Shown in pieces: positions 54,833-63,465 of a stretch of DNA of 64,000 nucleotides (the stretch's first letter is position 1; each line of letters opens with the position of its first letter). The DNA is taken from assembly GCF_001650495.1 (NCBI RefSeq), contig NZ_LWCS01000002.1:248001-312000 (forward strand), given 5' to 3'. Both the position numbers and the translations under genes were made by a program. The notes below the pieces were generated by a model, which worked only from the letters and a program-made list of their open reading frames with translations, was not told where the DNA came from and did not search any database. The DNA comes from Mycolicibacterium iranicum. Its GTDB lineage: Bacteria; Actinomycetota; Actinomycetes; Mycobacteriales; Mycobacteriaceae.

Positions 54833-55296
54833 GGGCGCAGCTCGATCACCGTCTTGCCGATTCGCACCGGTGTGCCCATCGGAACTCGTACCGCTGTCGT
54901 CACCTTCGCCCTGTCGAGGTATGTGCCGTTCGTCGATCCTAGGTCCTCTACATACCACTCCGGACCCCGTGGCGAGAGTCTGGCGTGGCGCGTTGAGGCG
55001 TAATCGTCGGTCAGCACGAGAGTGGAATCATCGGCCCGGCCGATCAGCACGGGTTGGGTTCCCAACGGTATGCGGGTGCCTGCGAGCGCACCCTCGGTCA
55101 CCACCAGCTGGCGGGGCACCGTCCTGCGTTGCCGACTGGGCAGCAGTGATCCGCGCAGCGCCAGCCCGCGACGAACCATTACCGCGCCGGTCGGCGCGTA
55201 GATGTCGGTGCGCAGGATGCGCAGCACCGACCAGATGAACAGCCACAGCAGCAACAGGAAGCCGACACGGGTCAGCTGCAGAACAAGCCCCTGCAT
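54829..55296 (-). CDS. fhaB: FHA-domain membrane protein FhaB (FipA)
   Basis: A 155-aa protein: N-terminal helix (VGFLLLLWLFIWSVLRIL) then a C-terminal FHA domain (LIGRADDSTLVLTDDYASTR, HARLSPRG, DLGSTNGTYLD), which binds phosphothreonine. In M. tuberculosis it links PknA-phosphorylated FtsZ to FtsQ under stress. GTGA overlap with pstP. Confidence 0.95.
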   Translation of the reverse strand: MQGLVLQLTRVGFLLLLWLFIWSVLRILRTDIYAPTGAVMVRRGLALRGSLLPSRQRRTVPRQLVVTEGALAGTRIPLGTQPVLIGRADDSTLVLTDDYASTRHARLSPRGPEWYVEDLGSTNGTYLDRAKVTTAVRVPMGTPVRIGKTVIELRP

Positions 55297-55359
55297 CTGA
55301 CGTCCTCTCCGTCCCGTCCTTTCGGCACCGCCACATTACTGGGGCGTCGAGGCCAGTCC

Positions 55360-56739
55360 TCAGTGAACGCGGACGATGATCTCGGAGTGTCCCAGCCGGA
55401 TGACGTCGCCGTCGGCCAGCTGCCACTCTTGCACCGGAGCGTTGTTCACTGTCGTGCCGTTGGTGGAATTGAGGTCTGACAATAGCGCGACCTGACCGTC
55501 CCAGCGGATCTCCAGGTGGCGTCGTGACACACCCGTGTCCGGAAGTCGGAACTGAGCGTCCTGCCCGCGGCCGATCACATTGGCGCCTTCACGCAGCTGA
55601 TAGGTGCGCCCGCTGCCGTCGTCGAGCTGCAGGGTGACGGTGGCACCACCCGGGTACTCGCCCTGGCCGGCGCCGTAGCCGCTGTAGCCGCCCTGCTGGG
55701 CCGGGGCACCATATCCCTGGTCCCCGTAACCCTGCTGGTCGCCGTAGCCCTGGTCTGCGTAACCGGCAGGGGCCTCGCCGTAGCGACCGTAATCAGGCTG
55801 GGCGTAGTCCTGGCGGCCGTAGGACTGCTGGCCGTAACCGCCCTGTTCGGGGTAGCCACCCTGATCGGGGTAGCCGCCGCGATCGGGGTAACCGCCCTGG
55901 CGTCCGTAGTCATAGTCGTTGGAGGGGGCGCCGTAGCCGGGTTGCCCACCGGGCGGAGGTCCGTACCCCCCGGCAGCAGGACGCTGCTCGTAGGACTGCG
56001 GGGGATAGTTGCCCGAAGGAGGACCGTAGCCCGCGGGCGGACGCTGCTCGTACGACGGCGGCGGCGGGTAGCCACCCTGGTCGGGGTAGCGGCCCTGCTC
56101 CGGATAGCCACCCTGCTCCGGGTAGCCGCCACGGGGCGGGTAACCGTGTTCGCCCTGCGGCGGGTAGCCCGGCTCAGCGGGCGGATAGCCGCGCTGATCG
56201 TCGCCGCGGTTGTAGCCTTCGTTCTCCGTGCGGTTGTAATACTCGTCTTCGGGCCGACCCTGTCCCTGGCCGGCGCGGTAGCTCGGATTGTCGGTCATCG
56301 CTGGTACTCCTGGTTCTGCGTGGGACGTGACGTCTCGTGGGGGTGGAGCGGGTTCGACTGTGGTCGCGTCGGGATTGACCGCGCCACGCGCGCGAAACTG
56401 TCCGGTGTGCAGGCTGGGTGACTGCTCGAATCTGACGACCACATCACCATACGTTTGCCGTCCCTGCTCATGGATGTATCCCTCCAAGTGCTTGGCGAAG
56501 GTGGTCGCGGTGATGTCCGGGTCGGCGATCACTTTGTGATAGTCAGGCACACTGAGGGTAATGACGTAGTCGTTCGGGGCCAAAACGTGCCCGCCGTGCA
56601 GTTCGCGGGCACCGATGTCGGCCTCGCGGCGAAGCAGCGACTCCACTTCCTGCGGGACGATCGATCCTCCGAACACGCGGGCGAAGGCATTGCCGACCGA
56701 ATCCTCAAGCTTGCGCTCGAAGCGGCCGACTAGTCCCAT
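55360..56739 (-). CDS. fhaA: FHA-domain protein FhaA
   Basis: A 459-aa cytoplasmic protein. Residues 1-125 form the DUF3662 domain ([40 protein letters not shown]). Residues about 130-365 are a low-complexity linker of [12 protein letters not shown]-type repeats rich in Gly, Tyr, Pro and Gln. The last 90 residues are the FHA domain ([31 protein letters not shown]). In M. tuberculosis FhaA binds the phosphorylated MviN pseudokinase domain. ATG 56739 ([13 protein letters not shown]) is chosen; the longer frame runs antisense through tRNA-Leu. First gene of the operon. Confidence 0.95.
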   Translation of the reverse strand: MGLVGRFERKLEDSVGNAFARVFGGSIVPQEVESLLRREADIGARELHGGHVLAPNDYVITLSVPDYHKVIADPDITATTFAKHLEGYIHEQGRQTYGDVVVRFEQSPSLHTGQFRARGAVNPDATTVEPAPPPRDVTSHAEPGVPAMTDNPSYRAGQGQGRPEDEYYNRTENEGYNRGDDQRGYPPAEPGYPPQGEHGYPPRGGYPEQGGYPEQGRYPDQGGYPPPPSYEQRPPAGYGPPSGNYPPQSYEQRPAAGGYGPPPGGQPGYGAPSNDYDYGRQGGYPDRGGYPDQGGYPEQGGYGQQSYGRQDYAQPDYGRYGEAPAGYADQGYGDQQGYGDQGYGAPAQQGGYSGYGAGQGEYPGGATVTLQLDDGSGRTYQLREGANVIGRGQDAQFRLPDTGVSRRHLEIRWDGQVALLSDLNSTNGTTVNNAPVQEWQLADGDVIRLGHSEIIVRVH

Positions 56740-56988
56740 GACCCCGATCGCCTCCCTCTCTATGTGCAGGGCTTTCGCCCCCGTCTTGTCGGCCACCAGC
56801 GTGTCGGCTGGCAGCGATGCTCCCATGCATGCTATCGGCCGTGTGTACCCACCAGGCACAAGCAAATCTATGAGAATCGCATCGGCGCAGGTCACAGACC
56901 CGTCTCGCCGGGTTTTGGAGATGGTGGGGGTGCGCCAGTACGGTTGGGAAGTGGGGTTGCCTGCGTGATAGGCTCCCCCGGTTGTTTC
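56740..56988. promoter_or_regulatory. Control region between tRNA-Leu and the fhaA operon
   Basis: 249 bases without a gene. It must hold the leftward promoter of fhaA-fhaB-pstP-rodA-pbpA-pknA-pknB and the rightward tRNA-Leu promoter. GGGAGGCG lies shortly before the fhaA ATG. No clear -35/-10 pair was identified. Confidence 0.5.
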
Positions 56989-57074
56989 GGGCGAGTGGCG
57001 GAATGGCAGACGCGCTGGCTTCAGGTGCCAGTGTCCTTCGGGACGTGGGGGTTCAAGTCCCCCTTCGCCCACCA
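56989..57074 (+). tRNA. leuT: tRNA-Leu (CAG anticodon), CCA encoded
   Basis: A long-variable-arm tRNA. Acceptor GGGCGAG (56989-56995) pairs with TTCGCCC (57064-57070), then ACCA (57071-57074) is encoded. The anticodon loop is CTTCAGG (anticodon CAG). Variable arm GTCCTTCGGGAC, T-loop GGTTCAAGTCC. It has the same location as leuT in M. tuberculosis. Confidence 0.97.
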
Positions 57075-57102
57075 CGACGAGTTCTACGAACTCCAGGCGC
57101 TT

Positions 57103-57140
57103 AGGTCACGATCCAGAAATGGGTCGTGACCTTTGTGTTT
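57103..57140 (+). terminator. Terminator after tRNA-Leu
   Basis: AGGTCACGA (57103-57111) and TCGTGACCT (57124-57132) form a perfect 9-bp stem with a 12-nt loop, followed by TTGTGTTT. Confidence 0.85.
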
Positions 57141-57228
57141 GGTGGGGTTGGTCGAAGTGATGTGGATTCAGCGGGGCATAGGGGACCTGCTGTCGGCGAA
57201 TCCCTGACAACGCAGACCGGTTCTCAGG

Positions 57229-57606
57229 TCAACAGCCTTGCGAGTTGGTCAGAACGTAGCGAGCCCCTCGGCGTTCGCCTTGGAGAGTTAGGCGCCGGTC
57301 GTCGACCAGTCGCTTCAACGTTGCGCGCGCTTGTACCGGAGTCGTCTGGCAGAGCAGGGCGGCCTGGCTCCGATTGATTGATCCGTACGCGCTGACGTAA
57401 TCAAGGACCATCCGCTCCTGTTGCAGTGGGTCAACCCCTTTGACACGAACGTTGGGGAATGCGGTCCTGCGCCAGGGCGCTAGGCGTTCGGCGAGGTCCT
57501 TGCGGGTGCGCTCGCGGCGTCGGGGGCCAGTTCGTCGAAATCGTAGGCCACGGGCTCGGCCGGGGCGTTCTCGACAGGGGGAGTAGAACACCATAGTAGG
57601 TGACAT
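57229..57606 (-). CDS. Small winged-helix protein, possibly a truncated gene
   Basis: A 125-aa ORF. The C-terminal half (about residues 65-125) is a winged-helix pattern: VLDYVSAYGSINRSQAALLC, ARATLKRLVDDRRLTLQGER and RGARYVL. This resembles the C-terminal wHTH of RecG-like/COG2865 ATP-binding proteins. The N-terminal half is Arg-rich and unlike a folded domain, and the ATG at 57606 lies inside an inverted repeat. It may be a remnant of a larger gene or a small regulator divergent from the SDR gene. Low certainty. Confidence 0.45.
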   Translation of the reverse strand: MSPTMVFYSPCRERPGRARGLRFRRTGPRRRERTRKDLAERLAPWRRTAFPNVRVKGVDPLQQERMVLDYVSAYGSINRSQAALLCQTTPVQARATLKRLVDDRRLTLQGERRGARYVLTNSQGC

Positions 57607-57631
57607 GTCCCGGAATAACGTGTCATGTCAC
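57600..57631. promoter_or_regulatory. Candidate operator upstream of the SDR gene
   Basis: GTGACATG (57600-57607) and CATGTCAC (57624-57631) are exact inverted half-sites 16 nt apart. They lie about 55-85 nt before the SDR start, in its promoter. The MarR protein encoded downstream or the small winged-helix protein could bind here. Confidence 0.5.
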
Positions 57632-57684
57632 GTAGTTGTGGGAACTGAATCGCAACAAGCGTTTTAGGACTACAGGAGGACGAG

Positions 57685-58431
57685 ATGGCTCAGCTTGAAG
57701 GAAAAACAGCACTGATCACCGGCGGCACATCCGGCATCGGTTATGCGACGGCGCGAGCCTTCGCCGACGAGGGCGCCAAGGTGTTCATCACCGGGCGCAC
57801 CCAACAGCGCGTCGACGCCGCCGCGGCGTCACTGGGTTCCGGTGTCGTCGGTATTGCCAGCGACGTCACCCGCACCGAGGATCTGGATCGACTTGTCCGA
57901 GCGATCCGCGACGCAGGTGCCAGCCTCGACATCGTTTTCACCAACGCCGGCAGTGGCGAGTTCGCCACGCTGGAGGACGAGACACCCGAACACCTCATCG
58001 ACACGTTCAACCGCAACGTGGGCGGGACGGTGTTCACCGTGCAGAAGGCGTTGCCGCTACTCAATCCCGGTGCCTCGATAATTCTGTCCGGCTCCACCGC
58101 GGCCACCAGGGGTACCCCGGCATTCGGCGCCTACGCCGCGGCAAAGGCTGCTATCCGGTCCTTCGGCCGGACCTGGGCCACCGAACTAGGCGAGCGTGGC
58201 TTCCGGGTCAACACAGTCACACCCGGTCCCATCTTGACCGAGGGACTCACCGAACTGGTGCCTGACAAAGACGAGCGGCAGGCGTTCTTCGACGGTCTGG
58301 CGACGAACCCGATGAAGCGGATAGGTGATCCTGCCGAACTGGCCGCCGTGGCGGTATTCCTCGGCTCCGATGCGAGCAGCTTCATGACAGGTGCAGAGAT
58401 CTTCGTCGACGGGGGTATGAATCAGGTCTAG
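57685..58431 (+). CDS. SDR-family NAD(P)-dependent oxidoreductase
   Basis: A 248-aa classical short-chain dehydrogenase. Cofactor motif TGGTSGIG at about residues 12-19, NAG in VFTNAGSGEF, catalytic Ser in ILSGSTAATRG, YxxxK in FGAYAAAKAAI, and C-terminal AVAVFLGSDASSFMTGAEIF. AGGAGGACGAG precedes the ATG. The substrate is not predictable. Its stop overlaps the convergent MarR stop by 4 nt. Confidence 0.92.
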   Translation: MAQLEGKTALITGGTSGIGYATARAFADEGAKVFITGRTQQRVDAAAASLGSGVVGIASDVTRTEDLDRLVRAIRDAGASLDIVFTNAGSGEFATLEDETPEHLIDTFNRNVGGTVFTVQKALPLLNPGASIILSGSTAATRGTPAFGAYAAAKAAIRSFGRTWATELGERGFRVNTVTPGPILTEGLTELVPDKDERQAFFDGLATNPMKRIGDPAELAAVAVFLGSDASSFMTGAEIFVDGGMNQV

Positions 58432-58919
58432 CTAAAGTCGGGACGCGGCAAGGTGCCCTCGCGCAACAGACTCTCGTGTACAACGGCGAGGATGTCGGCG
58501 AGGGCATTCTCGTGCTCGGGATCCAAATCGGCAAAGAACGCCCGGCGCACCCACTCAGCGTGCACCGGGGCGGCGCCGGCGAGCCGGTCCCAGCCTTCGT
58601 CGGTCAGGACGACGACAGTCCCGCGCCCGTCGGTGTCACAGGTTGTGCGCTCGACCAGGCCGCGGCGTGCCATCCGCATCAGGTGGTGAGAAACCCGGCT
58701 GCGTTCCCACCCGATCACCGTGGCCAGCGTGGTCAGCTGCAGGCGGCGATCCGGTGCGCGCGAGAGCGTACTGAGTACCGTGTAGTCGTAGAGCGAAAGG
58801 CCGCACTCGGTGCGCAGGTGATGGTTCACCTCGTACTCGAGCTGGTGATAGACCCGCATAAAGTTCAGCCAGGCACGCTGCTGTGTCGGTGTTAGCGGGT
58901 ACTCGCCGGAATGAGTCAT
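58428..58919 (-). CDS. MarR-family transcriptional regulator
   Basis: A 163-aa winged-helix dimer. LRTECGLSLYDYTVLSTLSR leads to the recognition region LTTLATVIGWERSRVSHHLM and the wing RMARRGLVERTTCDTDGRGT and VVLTDEG. The tail (LADILAVVHESLL) is the dimerisation helix. It probably controls the convergent SDR gene or itself; no metabolite is predicted. Confidence 0.93.
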   Translation of the reverse strand: MTHSGEYPLTPTQQRAWLNFMRVYHQLEYEVNHHLRTECGLSLYDYTVLSTLSRAPDRRLQLTTLATVIGWERSRVSHHLMRMARRGLVERTTCDTDGRGTVVVLTDEGWDRLAGAAPVHAEWVRRAFFADLDPEHENALADILAVVHESLLREGTLPRPDFS

Positions 58920-59356
58920 CGTGCATCACGGACAAGCATGCTGCCCATCTAAGCAAACTCAACCCCGATACGCGGTTTCGGTGATTCTCCGTGTCATTCG
59001 CCCCCGCTCGAGAACCGCCATCCATAAGCGACTCCGGCAAGTGAGGAGAGTTGCCATCCGGGGCCGACTGCTCTGCTGCCGCCGAAGACCGCACAGCCTC
59101 GTCCAGGGATCGACCACACGCATCGACCACGAACGCCGCACCACGCGTGATTACAGAGACAAGATCTGAGCCGTCCCCATTCTCTGCAATCGAGACAGAC
59201 CCCACTGCGTGCTGATCCGCCTCGTCGGTGCGCCAAGAACTTGCTGGTTTCGTCAGCGTCACCGCATATTTTGCATGCCGCGGCACTCCAGGCGCTGTGC
59301 GCTGCGGTGAATATCTCTGCAGCGCAGGCCTGTTCGAGCGCCGTGGCGCCAGATAG
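58920..59356. other. Degenerate stretch without a supported gene
   Basis: 437 bases. Open frames exist on both strands, but none has a good start, ribosome-binding site and full domain. A reverse-strand frame at about 59120-59460 encodes CRIC, CKIC and CLDC pairs but begins inside the antisense of a hydrolase remnant. It looks like gene decay. Confidence 0.4.
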
Positions 59357-59662
59357 CGCGCCGGGCTTGGGGATCAGCGCTTCGAGGTCCGCGACAAACG
59401 GGTGTCCGCTCCCGCAGATGCGGCACGATCCATTGCCGCGGTACTGGCGAAGTTCAACCTCAGCGAAGTGCATCTGGTGGGACACTCCTACGGAGGGTGG
59501 CCAGCCCGTCATGCGGCGGCGGAAACACCCCATCGCTTTGCGACTCTGACGCTGGTCGACCCGGCCGCGTGGGTGCTGAGCAACCCACCAGCCGGCAGCC
59601 GGAGACAAAATCGAACGCGCCCAGGTCCTCCCGTTGGCCTCGGGGACCTGCTGGCGAACTAA
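59357..59662 (+). pseudogene. Alpha/beta-hydrolase remnant
   Basis: The frame opens at a stop (59354-59356) and encodes RAGLGDQRFEVRDKRVSAPA, then a nucleophile elbow VHLVGHSYGGWPARHAA followed by FATLTLVDPAAWVL. Both the N-terminal core strands and the catalytic Asp/His region are missing, so about 100 of the expected 260-300 residues remain. It ends over the stop of the MOSC gene. Confidence 0.65.
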
Positions 59663-60642
59663 TCCTTCTCGCGCAGGACTGTCGCCTCGAGCAGGCGCTG
59701 CACGCCCTTCGTCGCGGATTTGTTGACGGCCGTCGCGGCCCGTTGCAGCGCGCCGGGCGGCTTCGCGAGGTGCACCCGCACCTCGTCGCCGACGCTGACC
59801 ACGCCGGGCCTCGTCACGTCGGCGTACACGCCGAGGAATCGGTTGGTGCGGTCGGCCAGCTGCCGGGTGATGCCTTTGTCGAGTTCGACGTCGGGTTGCG
59901 GTCGGGTGGGCACCACGCATCGGATCGTCGGAATCGTCACGTGCAGCCGCACCGTTCCGACATCCAACTCGCCACCCACCCAGCCGGTTTCGGGGAATTC
60001 ACGTGCGGTCTCGCCGGCGTCGACAAGCACGTTGGGGCGAAACCTCCGGGCGTCATATCCCTGGTCGTCTGGCGCCAGATCCCGCAGGCTCGCGGTCGTC
60101 ATCAGGTGCACCGGGCTGAGATCGTAGAACGCGCCCGGCGGCGTCGAGAACCGGGCCAGCGTGACGATGTCCTTCGTCGAGAACACCGACGTGTCGGGGA
60201 GCGCCTCGGTCTCGCCAAGGCCAAAGTCCTTGCGCACCTGAGAGGCTCGAAAGTTGGCTAACGAGTCCGATACCGTCATCCGGTGCTGACTGGTGTCGCC
60301 GACCGGAGGCAACGCCACCAGACGCATCGACCTGCCGACGAGCTCGGAGAGCGCGTCGTGGATCGCCGGGTCGTCGCTGGCCAGATCGCGCCCGTCGGGG
60401 AACGTCACGACGACACCCGGGACGTTGCCCGGACCCGCATCGGCCGCCGGCTCGTCGGCGTAGCGCGCCGTGCAGCCCAGGAGAGCCGGAACCCGCCGCG
60501 CTGAGGCGGTGACACCGCGCTCGACGTCGCGGACTGCCCACAGCCGATCGGCGTGAACGCCCCGACGATCGATCCGCACCCGGTCGACACAGCTGCCGCC
60601 CATAGATTTGACGGGGAAGCGCCACAGTTGCGCGATCCTCAT
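59659..60642 (-). CDS. MOSC-domain protein
   Basis: A 327-aa protein. The N-terminal MOSC beta-barrel begins MRIAQLWRFPVKSMGG and continues to about residue 120. The MOSC domain follows with FRPNVLVDAGE and the conserved Cys in TIPTIRCVVPTRPQPD (about residue 238), the sulfur-carrying residue of molybdenum-cofactor sulfurase-like proteins. No membrane segment. Exact role unknown (YiiM/mARC-like). Confidence 0.88.
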   Translation of the reverse strand: MRIAQLWRFPVKSMGGSCVDRVRIDRRGVHADRLWAVRDVERGVTASARRVPALLGCTARYADEPAADAGPGNVPGVVVTFPDGRDLASDDPAIHDALSELVGRSMRLVALPPVGDTSQHRMTVSDSLANFRASQVRKDFGLGETEALPDTSVFSTKDIVTLARFSTPPGAFYDLSPVHLMTTASLRDLAPDDQGYDARRFRPNVLVDAGETAREFPETGWVGGELDVGTVRLHVTIPTIRCVVPTRPQPDVELDKGITRQLADRTNRFLGVYADVTRPGVVSVGDEVRVHLAKPPGALQRAATAVNKSATKGVQRLLEATVLREKD

Positions 60643-60719
60643 CGGCCACCACCTGCTTTTCCGGTTGGACGCCCCGTCGGTGAAACGACCTTAGCAAGTA
60701 TGTACAGCATGGCTATTGA

Positions 60720-60908
60720 TCGACCGATCACCCGCAGACCATCGCCGCTGTGGGTGCTCCCGGGCAGGGCAATGTGCCGTACGAACACCTCGCCGGCACC
60801 GTCTCTGCCGAGGGCAGCAATGTCTGGGACGGTCCGAACCCGCCGGCAGGGTCGGGCCGCACCGTGTGCGGCAACGACATGTTCACCCGCATCCCCACCC
60901 GCTGCTAG
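60720..60908 (+). pseudogene. C-terminal remnant of a Cys-containing protein
   Basis: Right after an in-frame TGA (60717-60719), a frame of 62 sense codons without a start codon reads through TIAAVGAPGQGNVPYEHLAG, GSNVWDGPNPPAGSGRTVCG and NDMFTRIPTRC to a TAG. Its codon use and composition are coding-like, and the two Cys suggest a secreted parent. The 5' part is gone. The parent family was not recognised. Confidence 0.45.
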
Positions 60909-60964
60909 CCGCGGGGCGATCTCGGACCAAGCGGTACCTGCAGCACGTCCCCCTTGAGGCCCCG

Positions 60965-61510
60965 TTACCCGCCCCGGATCTCGTCGGTGATCTCGACCCC
61001 GCCGCTCTTCCGGTGGTCGTTCATGTTTCGGCACTCCCCGAAGATCCGGACGCCACCGCGTTCGGGGTAGTTGCCGGGGCTGACCACCGCCCACACATTG
61101 CCTTGGTGGACGGCGTCACCGGCGGTGTGGATCCCTGGCGGGGTTCCCGCCTCCCACCCGGGCTGCGCCGCGACGGTGGAAGCCACCTGCTTGCTCATGT
61201 CCACGTTGTCGGTGCCCGGCGGAACAACGAACGCGAGGTCGACGCGACTGCGGTACGGAGGCTCGCCCTGGTCGTTGCACCACTCCCAGCCGTAGCTCGC
61301 ATACGTGATGTCCAGATCGGCGGCCTGCACGATGGCCTTGGCGGCGTCGACCACCTGGGCGCGTGATTCCTCGTCGGAGATCGGGGTCGGCTCCGGCCGG
61401 TCTTGCTTGAACGGGAACATGTCCGAACATCCTCCTGTCGCGGGCAGTGCGGTGACGAGTAGGAGCAGCAGCGCCGCGGTGCGGCGCCTGGTCATGAAAT
61501 TCATCGGCAT
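60965..61510 (-). CDS. Putative lipoprotein of unknown function
   Basis: A 181-aa exported protein with an Arg-rich N-terminus (MTRRRTAALLLLLVTALPAT) and a lipobox-like GGC just after. The mature part contains YASYGWEWCNDQGEPPYRSR and GVRIFGECRNMNDHR, with two further Cys that could form a disulfide. The first codon could also be at 61504 or 61495. It lies 7 nt downstream of the DUF1023 gene and is probably co-transcribed. Confidence 0.75.
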   Translation of the reverse strand: MPMNFMTRRRTAALLLLLVTALPATGGCSDMFPFKQDRPEPTPISDEESRAQVVDAAKAIVQAADLDITYASYGWEWCNDQGEPPYRSRVDLAFVVPPGTDNVDMSKQVASTVAAQPGWEAGTPPGIHTAGDAVHQGNVWAVVSPGNYPERGGVRIFGECRNMNDHRKSGGVEITDEIRGG

Positions 61511-61517
61511 TGGTCAC

Positions 61518-63395
61518 TCATTGTGCGGGGCGGTCCCATTCGGGGTCGTAGATCATCGGTGTCTCGACCGAAAGATGGGGCAGTGGTACTTCCCCGAAGA
61601 TCGGCACGTCGAGATTCTGCGGCGTAGCCAACGACACTTCGGTGCGCGGTTGCGCCAGCAGGCCCAGATCGCCGAGGCCGTCGCCGTTTCCCGTCACGAT
61701 CTGGGTCATGCTCCGCAGCGACTCGCTGCCGGAGGTGTAGTAGTACGAATGGTCGGAAGGGTCGATCATGTCGGCGCCGGGCACCTCGGCCCGGAACCGT
61801 GTCGCGCCGAAATCCTCGAAGGCCGGGTCGGCGCCGAGTCCGGCCGAGGGCCCAATCATGTTGCCGAGCGACTCGTTCAGTTCATTGGGCAGAGTGTTGC
61901 CCATCTGACCCAGCCAGCCGACGGGATCGGTGGATGCGTCGCCGATGTAGACCTGGCCGCCGCCGACGTTGAAGTCGCCTGCGTTACGGGCGACGTCGGT
62001 GCCCGGGCTGCCCAGCAGGATCGCGTCGTTGGCCTGCAAGCCGCTGTTGGCGAACGCGTCCGCGACCGTCGTCGAGCCGTAGGAATGGCCTGCGACGGTG
62101 AGGTGCTGAGGTACCCCCGGTTCGTGAGTCACGTTGAGGCTGTTGACATCCCACGCCAGCGCGTCCCCGCCGGCGCGGGCGAGGCCGGTGTTGGCGATGT
62201 TCGGGTCGGTGAAACTCTCCGGGGTGTCATAGCCCATCCAGGAAATGACCGCAGTAGGCTCGCGAGGAGCCGCGTCCCGAGTTTCGTCGAAAAGGTTGAT
62301 GGCGTCATTGTGGCCGTCGGAGAGCCAGCCGTCGCGGACACTGGCGCTGGTGCCAGGAACGATGACGGCGGTGTTCACAGCTTTGTCGGGGTTGCCGATC
62401 GCGACGGCCGCGCGCCCCTTGCCGTCGAAGGCCTGCGGGTCGTAGGCCCACAGCATCGTCGGACGCCAGTTCTCACGCATCCGCTCCTCGGCGGTGACGT
62501 CGCTGTAGCGCCGGGGCTGCCCGTCCGGACCCGTGAGCTCGTTGGCACCCGTCATCTGGTGGATCAGGCCCTCTTGGGTCTTCTTCGCGTTGTGGTACTG
62601 CGTGATGTCGTTCTCGGAGAGCCCGTACCGGCCGGGGTTGGCGGTCACCTCGTCGGCGGACACGTTGTTGGCCCTGGCGGCGTTCTCCACCCGGTCGAGG
62701 TCGTCGTCCATCACTGCCACGTTGATGGGATCGCGGGCATCGGCGGGAATTCCGTTGAGATTGCCGAGAGTTGGCGGATGCTCGGCAATCAGCTCCTGCT
62801 GTTGTTGCTCGCTGAGCGAGTCCCACCACCTCTTGACGTCGGCGGGGTCGGTGTCCGGCGACGGGATCTGGATGAGCGCTCCGCCGACCTCGACCGGAGG
62901 ATTCGGAATGTCGACGCCCGCAGCCTGGTCGATCGCCGAGGCGGTGTTCTCGTCGAGGTCGGTGAACAGCCGCAGCATCTCTTTGAGGAAGGTGCTGAGA
63001 TTGTCGGCGATGCCTTTGAGCAGATCGCCGACCAGCCACTGCTCGGGGGTGACGGTGCCGTCGTCGGCGACTGCGAACCCGAAGCGTTCGGTGGTCGCCA
63101 CCAGATCCAGCAGCGCGTCGCGCAGTGCGCCCATCTGCAGGCCACCGTTGCGCAGCGCCGACTCCAGGTTCAGCAGGCGGCGAGCGACCCGTTCCTGTTC
63201 GGCGATGTCCTTCAGGCCACTGTCGATGGCCGCGGTCGCGGCATCGCCCGACCAGCGGCCTTGGAGGAACGACAGCATCTCCCGCCCGCCGGTGATGACA
63301 GCCTGCAGTTCGGAGTGCTTGCCGCGCATGACATCCGCGGCGTCGACGAGTTGGTCGGGCTTCGACGCCCGCACCGTCGATATCGATACCGACAA
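61518..63395 (-). CDS. DUF1023 alpha/beta hydrolase with WXG100-like N-terminal domain
   Basis: A 625-aa protein. Residues 1-100 are helical with a central WSG (Trp48 in LSFLQGRWSGDAATAAIDSG), like WXG100/ESX substrates. A linker region with LTDLDENTAS follows. The C-terminal DUF1023 domain (about residues 310-570) has AVIVPGTSASVRDG and the nucleophile elbow VAGHSYGSTTVADA (Ser438) and a late His in DPSDHSYYY. TTG 63395 is chosen: GGGAGG lies 4 nt upstream, while the frame from 63500 adds an atypical leader. The architecture is that of mycobacterial ESX-linked or toxin-like hydrolases. Confidence 0.82.
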   Translation of the reverse strand: MSVSISTVRASKPDQLVDAADVMRGKHSELQAVITGGREMLSFLQGRWSGDAATAAIDSGLKDIAEQERVARRLLNLESALRNGGLQMGALRDALLDLVATTERFGFAVADDGTVTPEQWLVGDLLKGIADNLSTFLKEMLRLFTDLDENTASAIDQAAGVDIPNPPVEVGGALIQIPSPDTDPADVKRWWDSLSEQQQQELIAEHPPTLGNLNGIPADARDPINVAVMDDDLDRVENAARANNVSADEVTANPGRYGLSENDITQYHNAKKTQEGLIHQMTGANELTGPDGQPRRYSDVTAEERMRENWRPTMLWAYDPQAFDGKGRAAVAIGNPDKAVNTAVIVPGTSASVRDGWLSDGHNDAINLFDETRDAAPREPTAVISWMGYDTPESFTDPNIANTGLARAGGDALAWDVNSLNVTHEPGVPQHLTVAGHSYGSTTVADAFANSGLQANDAILLGSPGTDVARNAGDFNVGGGQVYIGDASTDPVGWLGQMGNTLPNELNESLGNMIGPSAGLGADPAFEDFGATRFRAEVPGADMIDPSDHSYYYTSGSESLRSMTQIVTGNGDGLGDLGLLAQPRTEVSLATPQNLDVPIFGEVPLPHLSVETPMIYDPEWDRPAQ

Positions 63396-63465
63396 GTTCC
63401 CTCCCAAAGCGGCACTGTCGATCGTTTCATATTGACGTGATGAGACTGCCGTTAGTCTGACGAGC

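Noticed and set aside
55660-56230. Repetitive DNA in fhaA as a mobile or CRISPR-like element
   Set aside because: It is the degenerate Gly-Tyr-Pro linker known from FhaA; repeats are imperfect and in frame.
56740-57075. N-terminal extension of fhaA up to 57075
   Set aside because: It would run antisense through tRNA-Leu; family alignment starts at 56739.
58994-59920. 308-codon reverse ORF
   Set aside because: Arg-rich first half overlaps the MOSC gene antisense; only a short Cys-rich part looks protein-like, and it is reported separately.
57045-60964. Prophage or integrative element at tRNA-Leu
   Set aside because: No integrase, phage gene or duplicated tRNA 3' end was found within the window.
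61305-63440. 711-codon plus ORF opposite the DUF1023 gene
   Set aside because: Val/Gly/Arg-rich shadow; the reverse-strand gene has catalytic motifs and a ribosome-binding site.
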